Shown one piece after another: positions 8,325 through 16,636 of a DNA stretch of 64,000 nucleotides. Made by a program: the position numbers and the translations under genes. The notes under the pieces are model-generated. The model was not told the origin of the DNA. It searched no databases and saw only the letters and a list, made by a program, of their open reading frames with translations. Position 1 is the first letter of the stretch. The number at the start of each line of letters is the position of its first letter. The stretch is from Eubacteriales bacterium mix99 (GTDB lineage: Bacteria > Bacillota > Clostridia > Caldicoprobacterales > DTU083), in contig CP121690.1 of the NCBI GenBank assembly GCA_038396605.1, positions 1,272,500 through 1,336,499 of the forward strand, given 5' to 3'.

Positions 8325-9347
8325 ATGATTCGAGCAACGGCTCCCGGCAGGGCAGGGATTATCGGTAATCCAACCGATGGATATGGCGGCACCATGATTG
8401 CCTGTGCCATTCCAAACCGCGCCTGGGTGGAGATGGAGGAAAGCGATCGGCTGACTGTGGAAAATGACGGGGAGAAGCAGATCCTGATGTGGCAGAACGA
8501 TTTTGACAACCGGAAGGATCGTTTTGATATCGTCCGCTCGGTGCTCCGCTATTACCGCCTGTATGATCTGAAGGCGGACATCCGGTTTGGAAGCGATATC
8601 CCTGTGCAGGCCGGATTGGCAGGCTCCACGGCCTTGTTGTCTGCGATTCAGTCCGCTGTGCTGACGTATATCGGAGAGAGGCATTCCCCGTATCAGCTTG
8701 CAGAGCTGAACCGGATCATCGAGCTGAACTATATGAAATGCCAGTGCGGTTATCAGGATGCCTATATGACGACGTTTGGAGGCCTGAATTATCTGGATTT
8801 CCGCGGCAAGGAATACTATAGGGAACTGGACAGGGAGATCTATGCCACGGTGGAGCCTCTTCATCCTTTTGTGGATCAGCTGCCCTTTGTTATAGCCCAT
8901 ACCGGGATCCGGCACGATTCCGGCGAATTTCACAGGCCCCTGCGGGAGCGATGGCTGGAAGGTGATCCGGCATTGGTCCGGGGTTATCGGGAGATCGCCC
9001 ATATCGCAAGGGAAGGAAAAAAGGCCCTGCTGTCGGAAGACTGGGAGAAATTTGGCTTTCTGATGAACAAGAACCATGAGATTCAGGACAATTTATGCGA
9101 TTCCGGAGGGCGGAACAATGCCATGATCCGGACTGCAAAACGGAGCGGTGCTTTGGGTGCCAAGCTGGCAGGAGCCGGCGGAGGCGGTACCATTATTGCC
9201 CTGACGCCGGATCCGGAAAGGACCCGGAATGCTCTTGCGGAAGCCGGAGTAAAGCAATTTATAGAGCTGGATCCGGCCGGAGCGGGGATCCTCGTGGAAC
9301 GGCGGAAAGCGGCAAATACGCTGAGCCGGAAGGAGAAGGAAGGGTAG
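8325..9347 (+). CDS. GHMP-family sugar kinase, glucuronokinase-like
   Basis: ATP-dependent small-molecule kinase of the GHMP fold, 340 residues. Three family motifs are visible: substrate loop APGRAGIIGNPTDGYGG at the N-terminus, ATP loop PVQAGLAGSTALLSA near residue 90, and C-terminal KLAGAGGGGTIIAL near 280. The GNPTDGYGG form resembles sugar-1-kinases such as glucuronokinases rather than galactokinase or mevalonate kinase. It is adjacent to galU, so a kinase plus uridylyltransferase salvage pair making a UDP-sugar is an attractive inference, but a heptose-7-phosphate kinase-like role is also possible. GGGGGAAAG precedes the start. Confidence 0.8.
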   Translation: MIRATAPGRAGIIGNPTDGYGGTMIACAIPNRAWVEMEESDRLTVENDGEKQILMWQNDFDNRKDRFDIVRSVLRYYRLYDLKADIRFGSDIPVQAGLAGSTALLSAIQSAVLTYIGERHSPYQLAELNRIIELNYMKCQCGYQDAYMTTFGGLNYLDFRGKEYYRELDREIYATVEPLHPFVDQLPFVIAHTGIRHDSGEFHRPLRERWLEGDPALVRGYREIAHIAREGKKALLSEDWEKFGFLMNKNHEIQDNLCDSGGRNNAMIRTAKRSGALGAKLAGAGGGGTIIALTPDPERTRNALAEAGVKQFIELDPAGAGILVERRKAANTLSRKEKEG

Positions 9348-9410
9348 ACTGCGGGCAGATACCTCTTCGGATATCGTAAAAAATCTTTTTTGGATATCTT
9401 TCATGATATA

Positions 9411-9439
9411 CGGACAGAGTTCTATTTTTATGCTATAAT
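9411..9439 (+). promoter_or_regulatory. Promoter ahead of the c-di-GMP riboswitch
   Basis: CGGACA and TATAAT are separated by 17 bases; the -10 is perfect and the -35 keeps the GACA core. It starts transcription about 25 bases before the aptamer. Confidence 0.6.
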
Positions 9440-9470
9440 AAAAACACACTTAATCATCTTAGGTATTAAA

Positions 9471-9573
9471 GCCTTCGACTTTTTGCCGATAAGAGCAAAC
9501 CATTGGAAACGGTGGGACGCAAAGCTGCAGGGTCTGTCTTCCGCAAGGAAGTGATTGCCTGGCTGCCGAAGAG
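9471..9573 (+). promoter_or_regulatory. Cyclic di-GMP-I (GEMM) riboswitch
   Basis: The aptamer core GAGCAAACCATTGGAAACGG is followed by GTGGGACGCAAAGC, the invariant GEMM-I segment, including the GAAA tetraloop of the P2 arm. A second arm closes on TCCGCAAGGA and ends in GCCTGGCTGCCG, and CTTCG (near 9473) can pair with CGAAG at the 3' end to close P1. The guanine of GCAAAC, which contacts one base of c-di-GMP, is kept; cGAMP-sensing variants have A here. An intrinsic terminator follows 90 bases downstream, before the methyltransferase fusion gene, so control by premature termination is likely. Confidence 0.88.
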
Positions 9574-9661
9574 AAAGTTTTCTGTGCCCGGATCAAAGAT
9601 GGTGGTAAAAGTTGAACCGTTTAATTCTGAACGATGATTTAAGATAGACCCCCTTTATGAG

Positions 9662-9698
9662 GCACTTTGGATCTTTCATCTGAAGTGCTTTCATTTTT
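9662..9698 (+). terminator. Terminator of the c-di-GMP riboswitch leader
   Basis: Arms GCACTTTGGAT / ATCTGAAGTGC (11 bp with two G-T pairs) around CTTTC, then TTTCATTTTT. It stands between the aptamer and the coding region, so it is the probable expression platform or attenuator. Confidence 0.75.
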
Positions 9699-9807
9699 GC
9701 GCACCTGCTGCCGGATCATGAAGTTTTTGGACTGGACAGATTCCGCTTTGTTCGATACAATCAGGATGATTTTTTGCTCCGGGAAAGAAAGGGCTGGATT
9801 CAAACAT

Positions 9808-11487
9808 ATGATGGAAGAAAACAAATATCCGACGGATGGGGGCTGCCGGGTTCCTCTGGGGGAGTTTGAGCGGCTGGATGACCTGCAGTATAAGGGGCTC
9901 CGAATCATACAGGATACCCGGAAGTTTTGTTTTGGGGTGGACGCAGTTCTGTTATCCCATTTTGCGGATATCAAAATGGGGGACAGAGTGGTGGATCTGG
10001 GGACAGGCACCGGGGTCCTTCCGATTTTGCTGGCCGGCAGAATGCCGGATGCGGAGATTTACGGGGTGGAAATTCAGCCGGATATGGTGGAAATGGCAAA
10101 CCGAAGCATCCGGCTGAATGGTTTGGAATCCCATGTCCGTATCCAGGCCGGGGATTTGAAGAAAGCCCCGGATGCGCTGGGCAAAAACCGGTTTACCCTG
10201 GTCGTGTCCAATCCTCCCTACCGGAAGGCAGGCAGCGGGGCGGTCAATCCCCGGGACGCAAAAGCCATTGCAAGACATGAGATATTGTGTACGCTGGATG
10301 ATGTGTTGGCTGCAGCCTCCGGGCTCCTGGCCCCGGGAGGACGTCTGGCCATGATCCATCAGGCCGATCGTCTGACGGACATTCTGACCGGAATGCGGCA
10401 GCACCGGCTGGAACCGAAACGGATCTGTACGGTTTATCCGCAGCCGGGCAAGGCTCCGAACCGGATTCTGGTGGAGGCGGAGCGTTTTGGCAAGTCTCCT
10501 CTCAGGTGGCTTCCTCCGCTGTTTATCTATCAGGAGAACGGGCAATATACAAAGGAATTGATGGAAATATACCATATTTCTGTTACGGAAGAGAAGAAAG
10601 GAAAGATGGAGCAGGGAATGAACAGGAACAAAACAGACTGTCACGGCAAGGGCTCAACGGGTCCGGGAATGCTTTATCTTTGCGGGACGCCCATTGGAAA
10701 TCTGGAGGATATCACCCTGCGGGCACTCCGAATATTGAAGGAAGCGGACTGTATTGCAGCGGAGGATACCCGTCATACCCTGAAGCTTCTGAACCACTAT
10801 GGAATTTCCAGGCCCCTGATCTCCTATCATGAGCATAACCGGCTGGAAAAAGGGCCGGAGATCATTCGCAGGGTGCAGCAGGGACAAAAGGTTGTGGTGG
10901 TTTCCGATGCCGGCATGCCCGGGATATCCGATCCGGGGGCGGATCTTTCTGTTCTGGCACAGGAAGCCGATGTTCCGGTTTCGATTCTGCCCGGTCCGTC
11001 TGCTTCCCTGTCTGCTCTGGTATTGTCCGGACTTTCGGCAGAACGCTTTGTGTTTGAAGGGTTTCTGCCCAGGGAAGGAAAGGAGCGTCGGACGCGGATT
11101 CAGCTGCTCCGGGAGGAGGAACGCACTGTGATCCTCTATGAGGCGCCCCATCGGCTGATTTCCCTTCTGAATGATTTGCTGGCGGGACTGGGGGATCGCC
11201 GGATCACCATTGTAAGGGAGCTGACCAAGATCCATGAGGAAGTTTTGCCCATGACCCTGGCAAAGGCCGTGGAGTACTATACGGAAAAGGTGCCGAAAGG
11301 CGAGTTTGTCGTGATTCTGGAGGGAGTGCACAGGGACAGCCGGATGGACTTCAGCCGGATCAGCATAGAAGATCACCTGAAGGAGTATCTTCGGATCGGA
11401 ATGAATAAAAAAGAGGCCGTGAAACAGGTGGCACGGGACAGGCATCTTCCGAAAAGCGAAGTCTATCCGTTCAGCATCGGGTTGTAA
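9808..11487 (+). CDS. rsmI: Fused TrmN6-like methyltransferase and 16S rRNA 2'-O-methyltransferase RsmI
   Basis: One uninterrupted frame of about 559 residues carries two enzymes that are separate neighbours (yabB, yabC/rsmI) in Bacillus. Residues 1-255 are a class I SAM methyltransferase: DDLQYKGLRIIQD, VVDLGTGTGVLPILLA and the N6-adenine motif VSNPPYRKA, as in TrmN6/YfiC, which methylates a tRNA adenine. After a charged linker near 256-285, residues 288-559 are RsmI: LYLCGTPIGNLEDITLRAL, AEDTRHTLKLLN, VVSDAGMPGISDPG and LPGPSA, the tetrapyrrole-methylase fold that methylates C1402 of 16S rRNA. No good ribosome site precedes ATG 9808 (ATG 9811 is also possible), and the frame stays open to 9667. 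Internal ATGs at the linker could give free RsmI. Cytosolic. Confidence 0.88.
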   Translation: MMEENKYPTDGGCRVPLGEFERLDDLQYKGLRIIQDTRKFCFGVDAVLLSHFADIKMGDRVVDLGTGTGVLPILLAGRMPDAEIYGVEIQPDMVEMANRSIRLNGLESHVRIQAGDLKKAPDALGKNRFTLVVSNPPYRKAGSGAVNPRDAKAIARHEILCTLDDVLAAASGLLAPGGRLAMIHQADRLTDILTGMRQHRLEPKRICTVYPQPGKAPNRILVEAERFGKSPLRWLPPLFIYQENGQYTKELMEIYHISVTEEKKGKMEQGMNRNKTDCHGKGSTGPGMLYLCGTPIGNLEDITLRALRILKEADCIAAEDTRHTLKLLNHYGISRPLISYHEHNRLEKGPEIIRRVQQGQKVVVVSDAGMPGISDPGADLSVLAQEADVPVSILPGPSASLSALVLSGLSAERFVFEGFLPREGKERRTRIQLLREEERTVILYEAPHRLISLLNDLLAGLGDRRITIVRELTKIHEEVLPMTLAKAVEYYTEKVPKGEFVVILEGVHRDSRMDFSRISIEDHLKEYLRIGMNKKEAVKQVARDRHLPKSEVYPFSIGL

Positions 11488-11510
11488 ACTGGCCATAACA
11501 GGAAAAAGGG

Positions 11511-11541
11511 AGAAAATAAAAAAGCAGCATAAAGCTGCTTT
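11511..11541 (-). terminator. Terminator of the abrB-like gene
   Basis: On the minus strand AAAGCAGC / GCTGCTTT arms around a short loop are followed by TTTTTTATTTT. It lies about 100 bases past the abrB stop. On the plus strand the T run is weak. Confidence 0.75.
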
Positions 11542-11641
11542 ATACAGGAAGGATACCCTTGCACATATCCTCCCTGACGAAATACCTGGTGTGCGTATTC
11601 GTGTTTCCGATTGTTTTTATCATGTCCGATGCCGATAAAGC

Positions 11642-11908
11642 TTATTTCCCGAGGCTTCCATTGTTGACGCTGTTGGCCATTTCCGCCAGACAGTTTTTGC
11701 AGATGTTTTTCCCCCGGTATTGGATGACATCCCGTGCATCATCGCAGAAAATGCAGGCCGGTGCATACTTTTTCAGGATAATCTGTTCTCCGTCCACATA
11801 GATTTCCAGAGCATCTTTTTCCTCGATATCGAGTGTCCTGCGGAGCTCGATGGGAATTACCACTCTGCCTAATTCGTCAACCTTCCTGACAATACCTGTA
11901 GATTTCAT
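11642..11908 (-). CDS. abrB: AbrB/SpoVT-family transition-state regulator with zinc-ribbon tail
   Basis: Small DNA-binding dimer that represses post-exponential genes during growth. Residues 1-50 form the swapped-hairpin AbrB domain: STGIVRKVDELGRVVIP, ELRRTLDIEEKDALEIYV and a closing IILKKY. Residues 51-80 add CIFC and, 14 residues on, CKNC, a four-cysteine zinc-ribbon-like tail absent from Bacillus AbrB. Total 88 residues. ATG at 11908 follows GGAGGGAGG. It keeps the Bacillus position between rsmI and metS but is on the opposite strand. The leader carries a consensus Spo0A box, so repression by Spo0A~P is likely. Confidence 0.88.
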   Translation of the reverse strand: MKSTGIVRKVDELGRVVIPIELRRTLDIEEKDALEIYVDGEQIILKKYAPACIFCDDARDVIQYRGKNICKNCLAEMANSVNNGSLGK

Positions 11909-11934
11909 CTTTTCCTCCCTCTCCTCATACAAAA

Positions 11935-11941
11935 TTCGACA
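11935..11941 (-). promoter_or_regulatory. Spo0A box in the abrB leader
   Basis: The heptamer TGTCGAA (minus strand) is an exact Spo0A box. It lies about 10-17 bases downstream of the expected start of transcription, where bound Spo0A~P would block initiation or escape, as in Bacillus abrB. Confidence 0.7.
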
Positions 11942-11958
11942 GATTTCTGACACAAATC

Positions 11959-11987
11959 ATTTTACCAATAATTGAAATAAAAGTCAA
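11959..11987 (-). promoter_or_regulatory. Sigma-A promoter of the abrB-like gene
   Basis: Minus strand TTGACT (11982-11987), 17-base spacer, TAAAAT (11959-11964). Confidence 0.82.
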
Positions 11988-12110
11988 CCCAACTGCGCAA
12001 CATTTTTCTAGCTTTTTCAAAATTGTTGACAAGTCTCCGGGAATTGGTTCTAGTGGACAAATGTACTGTCATATTTATGGAACTAGGACACGGAGACGGA
12101 GGTGACGAGG

Positions 12111-12686
12111 GTGGTTAATGTTGTCTGGATCCTGCTGCTGCTGGGCGGATTTCTTACCGCCATGTTCAACGGAAGGATCGCTGCCGTAACGCAGGCAGCT
12201 CTGGACAGTGCCAAATATGCCGTTGAACTTTGTTTTGGATTGATCGGGATCTATGCTCTCTGGCTCGGGCTGATGAAGGTTGCGGAAAAATCCGGCCTGG
12301 TAAAGGCCATTTCCGGGAAGATTGCACCGGTTCTGAAGTTTTTGTTTCCGGGGGTACCGGCGAAAAGTTCTGCCATGGGCGCCATTACCATGAACATCAT
12401 TGCCAATATGCTGGGCCTGGGAAACGCGGCAACCCCTCTCGGAATCAGCGCCATGAAAGAGCTGCAGCACCTGAATCGGGACAGGGACTCGGCTTCCGAT
12501 GCCATGTGCATGTTTCTGGTGATCAATACTTCCTGTGTTCAGCTGATCCCTGCCACCGTCATCGCCATCCGGAGCGCCGCAGGATCCGCCAATCCGACGG
12601 AGATTATCGGGACCACCCTGATTGCAACCCTGTGTTCCGCAGCAACGGGGATAGCAGCGGTTTTTATCCTGAAGCGTTTTTATTGA
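12111..12686 (+). CDS. spmA: Spore maturation protein A
   Basis: Polytopic membrane protein of the nucleoside-recognition (Gate) family needed with SpmB for spore core dehydration and heat resistance in Bacillus. Several membrane helices are visible. Gly/Ala-rich segments AVTQAALDSAKYAVELCFG and MNIIANMLGLGNAATPLGI match the family core. I chose GTG at 12111, which gives the conserved start MVN and 8-base spacing from GGAGGTG; GTG 12102 overlaps that site. It is divergent from abrB and 39 bases before spmB. Length 191 residues is typical. Confidence 0.92.
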   Translation: MVNVVWILLLLGGFLTAMFNGRIAAVTQAALDSAKYAVELCFGLIGIYALWLGLMKVAEKSGLVKAISGKIAPVLKFLFPGVPAKSSAMGAITMNIIANMLGLGNAATPLGISAMKELQHLNRDRDSASDAMCMFLVINTSCVQLIPATVIAIRSAAGSANPTEIIGTTLIATLCSAATGIAAVFILKRFY

Positions 12687-12725
12687 ATCAGGAGTGTTTA
12701 ATGAAGCAAAATGGAGGGAAAGGGT

Positions 12726-13262
12726 ATGATCCAGATCACACAATGGATATCCGCTCTTGCCATACCGGTATTCATTATTTTTGTGCTGGGATATGGGGCG
12801 GTGAAGGGAGTGCCGGTGTATGAAACATTTGTGGAAGGAGCCGGGGAAGGCATCCGCACGGCATTCCACATTCTTCCGTATCTGGTCGCCATGTTTGTGG
12901 CCATTGGGGTGTTCCGCGCTTCGGGGGCCATGGATTTCCTGATCCGGATTCTTTCCCCGGTCACCAACCTGGCGGGGATTCCTCCTGAGATCCTTCCGCT
13001 GGCAATGATGCGTCCCATGTCCGGATCTGCTTCCTCAGGCATGCTGGCAGAGTTGTTCCGGACCTACAGCCCGGATTCTTTTATCGGCCGGTGCGCCTCG
13101 ACGATGATGGGATCCACGGAAACCGTATTTTATACCATTTCCGTGTATTTTGGATCCGTTGGCATCAAAAAAACCAGGTATGTCCTGGCAGCCGGGCTTC
13201 TGGCGGATCTGGCGGGATTATTGGCTTCGGTTGCAATATGCAGTCTGATTTTGGGCAGGTAA
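12726..13262 (+). CDS. spmB: Spore maturation protein B
   Basis: Partner of SpmA, same Gate fold, 178 residues. Helices near 6-26, 45-70 and 150-175. PLAMMRPMSGSASSGMLAEL and SFIGRCASTMMGSTETVFYT are the conserved family segments. The start at 12726 is preceded by GGAGGGAAAGG; ATG at 12711 contains that ribosome site and is rejected. SpmA and SpmB act together in the membrane around the forespore in Bacillus. Confidence 0.92.
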   Translation: MIQITQWISALAIPVFIIFVLGYGAVKGVPVYETFVEGAGEGIRTAFHILPYLVAMFVAIGVFRASGAMDFLIRILSPVTNLAGIPPEILPLAMMRPMSGSASSGMLAELFRTYSPDSFIGRCASTMMGSTETVFYTISVYFGSVGIKKTRYVLAAGLLADLAGLLASVAICSLILGR

Positions 13263-13341
13263 AGGTGGTTTCATTGTAAAATTCGACGGAATGGGTGTTC
13301 TGTGTTATAATTTAAGGAAATAAACAGATGGAGGCTATTGA

Positions 13342-14097
13342 ATGAGGGTATATGCTACTCCTGACAATATCGTTGGTAAGGAGTTAAGGGACAAGACAGT
13401 TGTTGTAGTTGACGTCCTGCGGACAGGCAGTACGATACTTACCGCACTCTGCCATGGCTGCAAAGAGGTGATTCCTGCTGTAGAGACAGAGGCGGTCATC
13501 CGGATGTCAAAGAATTATGAAAAGAACTCCTTCTTGCTATGCGGGGAGAGGAATATGCAGGCGATTGAGGGATTCCACCTTTCCAATTCTCCACTGGAAT
13601 ATACAAGGGAGCAGGTTGCCGGGAAGACTTTGCTGATGACCACCACCAATGGGACAAAGGCCATCTGCAGGACCAACGATGCACGGGAAGTCCTGATCTG
13701 CGGTCTGGTCAATGTGGACGCAGTGGCGGAGTATCTTTCCGGACAGGACAGTGATATTGTATTTCTCTGCGCAGGTACAAACGGGCAGTTCTCACTGGAG
13801 GATATTGTAGCGGCGGGAGCGGTCCTGAACCGGCTGTGTACCAGGTTGGGGATGCAGGATCCGGAGATGGGGGATCTGGCTGTTCTGGCCGCTTCCATAT
13901 ACGATCACGATAAGGGGGATCTGAACAGCCTGCTGAAGGGCTGCACACAGTACCGGAAGCTGGCGGAGGCCGGATTGGACCGGGACATTACATATTGTTT
14001 GACACAGAATGCGGCGCCTGTGGTGGGCGTGTATCGGGACGGTGTGATCCGGATTCCCGGACCGGCGCAGGCGCAGAATGATGAAAACAGGGAATAA
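13342..14097 (+). CDS. comB: 2-phosphosulfolactate phosphatase (ComB family)
   Basis: Mg-dependent phosphatase-fold protein of 251 residues. Family segments: VVVVDVLRTGSTILTAL near residue 20, GERNMQAIEGFHLSNSPLEY near 65, TLLMTTTNGTKAI near 95 and FLCAGTNGQFSLEDIVAAG near 140. In methanogens ComB works in coenzyme M synthesis. Many Firmicutes carry ComB without that pathway, so the true substrate here is unknown and may be another phosphoester. A GATGGAGG ribosome site and a perfect TATAAT at 13308-13313 lie upstream. It sits between spmB and the metG leader, an insertion relative to Bacillus. Confidence 0.85.
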   Translation: MRVYATPDNIVGKELRDKTVVVVDVLRTGSTILTALCHGCKEVIPAVETEAVIRMSKNYEKNSFLLCGERNMQAIEGFHLSNSPLEYTREQVAGKTLLMTTTNGTKAICRTNDAREVLICGLVNVDAVAEYLSGQDSDIVFLCAGTNGQFSLEDIVAAGAVLNRLCTRLGMQDPEMGDLAVLAASIYDHDKGDLNSLLKGCTQYRKLAEAGLDRDITYCLTQNAAPVVGVYRDGVIRIPGPAQAQNDENRE

Positions 14098-14142
14098 AAT
14101 CATAAAATCTGCCATACTGGCAAAATACTGCATATGGAATCG

Positions 14143-14171
14143 TTGACAAGGCAATCATAGATGAATATAAT
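14143..14171 (+). promoter_or_regulatory. Sigma-A promoter of the metG T-box transcript
   Basis: Consensus TTGACA, 17-base spacer, TATAAT. Confidence 0.9.
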
Positions 14172-14184
14172 AAGGTAAAGTCCG

Positions 14185-14440
14185 GATAAAAGAAAAACGC
14201 AGGGATGGGAAGAGTAGGCAGAAGAGCCGCCAGAAGCGAGCCGGATCAGGTGAAAGCCGGCGGCGGGGGACTGCTGAAGATGGCCCCGGAGCGAAGCAGC
14301 TGAACAATTGGAGTAGGCTGCTGCGGAGGATTCCGTTATCGATCAGGTGATTTCTGTCACTGAAATGAGATTTCGGAATATTTGCCGAAAAATAGGGTGG
14401 TACCGCGTGCCCCTCGCCCCTAAGATGGTGAGGGGTTTTT
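14185..14440 (+). promoter_or_regulatory. T-box riboswitch (tRNA-Met) with terminator
   Basis: Stem I shows the AG-bulge and distal loop pattern GAGCCGG-N-GTGAAAGCCGG. The likely specifier is ATG at 14280-14282, matching the methionine tRNA anticodon. The antiterminator T-box GGGTGGTACCGCG is at 14395-14407, and terminator arms CCCCTCGCC / GGTGAGGGG run into TTTTT at 14440. Uncharged tRNA-Met binding would favour the antiterminator and expression of metG. The remaining bases to 14563 show no other element. Confidence 0.93.
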
Positions 14441-14563
14441 GTGTGCCTGCAGATCTGTTGGATGCCGGGTGTGCAGGATTTTATGGGATGATGGGATGGA
14501 ACAATAAATGATGGAAAATAAGGATGGAGACAGTACGGAAAGTCAAGTGTAAAAGAAGGAAAG

Positions 14564-16600
14564 ATGGAAAGGAAGAGAATTGTGTCACAGAAAAAAACCT
14601 TTTATATTACCACACCGATTTATTATCCCAGTGCGAAACTGCACATCGGGAATTCGTATACCACCGTGGCGGCAGATGCCATGGCCCGATTCAAGAGAAT
14701 GACGGGATATGATGTGATGTTCCTGACCGGCACCGATGAGCATGGTCAGAAGATTGAGAAAATTGCAAAAGCCAACGGGGTTGCTCCCAGGCAGTACGTG
14801 GATGGAATTGTCGCGGACATCAAAAAGCTGTGGAAGCTGCTGGATATTTCCTATGATGATTTTATCCGTACCACGGACAAGCGTCATGAAAAGGCAGTAC
14901 AGAAGATCTTCAAAAGGCTGTACGATCAGGGGGATATTTATAAGGGAAAGTACGAAGGCTGGTACTGTACGCCCTGTGAATCCTTCTGGACGAAGCGTCA
15001 GCTGAAAGACGGAAAATGTCCGGACTGCGGCCGTGATGTAGAGCTGGTGCAGGAAGAAAGCTATTTTTTCCGGATATCCAGGTATCAGGATCGTCTGATT
15101 CAATATATCGAAGAGCACCCGGGCTTTATCCAGCCCCAGTCCCGCCAGAATGAAATGGTGAACAATTTTCTGCGGCCCGGCCTGGAGGATCTGTGCGTAT
15201 CCAGAACATCCTTTCGCTGGGGCATTCCGGTGCCCTTTGATCCCAAACATGTCATTTATGTATGGATTGATGCCCTGACGAACTATATCACGGCATTGGG
15301 ATATCTGTCGGATCATCCGGAGAAATTTGAAAAATACTGGCCGGCGGATGTTCACCTGGTGGGCAAGGATATCATCCGGTTTCATACCATCATCTGGCCC
15401 GCCATGCTGATGGCGCTGGACCTGCCTCTTCCGATAAAGGTCTTCGGCCACGGATGGCTGCTGCTGGAAGGCGGCAAAATGTCCAAGTCCAAAGGGAATG
15501 TTGTGGATCCGGCGGTCCTGGTGGAGCGGTATGGACTGGATGCCGTCCGGTACTTCCTGCTGCGGGAGGTTCCCTTCGGCGCCGACGGATCGTTTTCCAA
15601 CGAGGAGCTGGTCACCCGGATCAATTCGGATCTGGCCAATGATCTGGGCAATCTGCTCAGCCGGACTGTCGCCATGATTGAAAAATATTTTGACGGCAGG
15701 ATTCCGGTGTGCGGGGAAGCAACGGCGCTGGACAGGGAACTGGAACAGATGGCCATGGAGGTTCCGGGGAAAGTGGGGAAGCAGATGGATGATCTCCAGT
15801 TCAGCAACGCCCTAGCGGACATCTGGAAGCTGATCGGACGGGCCAATAAATATATTGACGAAACTACCCCGTGGATTCTCGCAAAGTCGGAGGAGGACAG
15901 GCCCAGGCTCGGTACAGTATTGTATCATCTGGCGGAGATCCTTCGGATGGTATCCGTTTTGATTCAGCCCTTTATGCCCCATACTCCCGGGGAAATCCAA
16001 AAACAGCTGGGAATCCCCGGTTCCGAAGAAACCACATGGGACAGCCTGAAGGAATTTGGACATCTGAAGTCCGGTATCCGTGTGGAGAGGGGCAAGGCGA
16101 TCTTCCCCCGGCTGGATCCCGCTGTGGAAATTGCGGAACTGGAGCAGATCCGGCAGAAAAATGAGGAGCGTGCGAAGGCAGCGGCATCCGGTGCGGATTC
16201 CTCCCATGGAGGGGAACCCGGCAGGAAATCCCAACGGGAGGAAAGTCCGGATGACCCGGAGTCGGGCCATCTGCCGGAGATTACCATAAAGGATTTTAAA
16301 AAACTGGATTTTCGGGTTGCCAGAGTCACCGCAGCGGAGCGGGTGGAGAAAACCAGGAAATTATTGAAACTGACTCTGGATGTGGGCGGACAGGTCCGCC
16401 AGGTGGTTTCCGGCATTGCGGAGAACTACCGGCCGGAGGATTTGCCGGGCAGACAGGTGATCCTGGTGGCCAATCTCAAGCCGGCAAAGCTGAGGGGAAT
16501 ACAATCGGAAGGCATGATACTGGCGGCTTCCGATGTCAGCGGAAAGCCGGTATTGGCAACGGTTTCCGAAGAAGCGCCTTCCGGATCCCGGGTGGAATAG
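14564..16600 (+). CDS. metG: Methionyl-tRNA synthetase
   Basis: Charges tRNA-Met in the cytosol. PIYYPSAKLHIGNSYTT carries the HIGH-type signature, GGKMSKSKGNVVDP the KMSKS loop, and CTPC...CPDC near residues 130-150 a zinc-binding knuckle. The anticodon-binding helical domain follows. A charged linker (about 535-565) leads to a C-terminal EMAP-II-like tRNA-binding domain with FRVARVTAAERVEKTRKLLK. Total 678 residues from ATG 14564; GTG at 14582 behind AAAGGAAG is an equally good start. It is controlled by the T-box leader. Same relative position as metS in Bacillus. Confidence 0.96.
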   Translation: MERKRIVSQKKTFYITTPIYYPSAKLHIGNSYTTVAADAMARFKRMTGYDVMFLTGTDEHGQKIEKIAKANGVAPRQYVDGIVADIKKLWKLLDISYDDFIRTTDKRHEKAVQKIFKRLYDQGDIYKGKYEGWYCTPCESFWTKRQLKDGKCPDCGRDVELVQEESYFFRISRYQDRLIQYIEEHPGFIQPQSRQNEMVNNFLRPGLEDLCVSRTSFRWGIPVPFDPKHVIYVWIDALTNYITALGYLSDHPEKFEKYWPADVHLVGKDIIRFHTIIWPAMLMALDLPLPIKVFGHGWLLLEGGKMSKSKGNVVDPAVLVERYGLDAVRYFLLREVPFGADGSFSNEELVTRINSDLANDLGNLLSRTVAMIEKYFDGRIPVCGEATALDRELEQMAMEVPGKVGKQMDDLQFSNALADIWKLIGRANKYIDETTPWILAKSEEDRPRLGTVLYHLAEILRMVSVLIQPFMPHTPGEIQKQLGIPGSEETTWDSLKEFGHLKSGIRVERGKAIFPRLDPAVEIAELEQIRQKNEERAKAAASGADSSHGGEPGRKSQREESPDDPESGHLPEITIKDFKKLDFRVARVTAAERVEKTRKLLKLTLDVGGQVRQVVSGIAENYRPEDLPGRQVILVANLKPAKLRGIQSEGMILAASDVSGKPVLATVSEEAPSGSRVE

Positions 16601-16636
16601 CGGAACGAACATTTGGAAGAACAGGAGTGAGGACGG

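Noticed and set aside
14564-14590. Frameshift at the start of metG
   Set aside because: Two in-frame starts (ATG 14564, GTG 14582) explain the uncertain N-terminus; the frame is intact.
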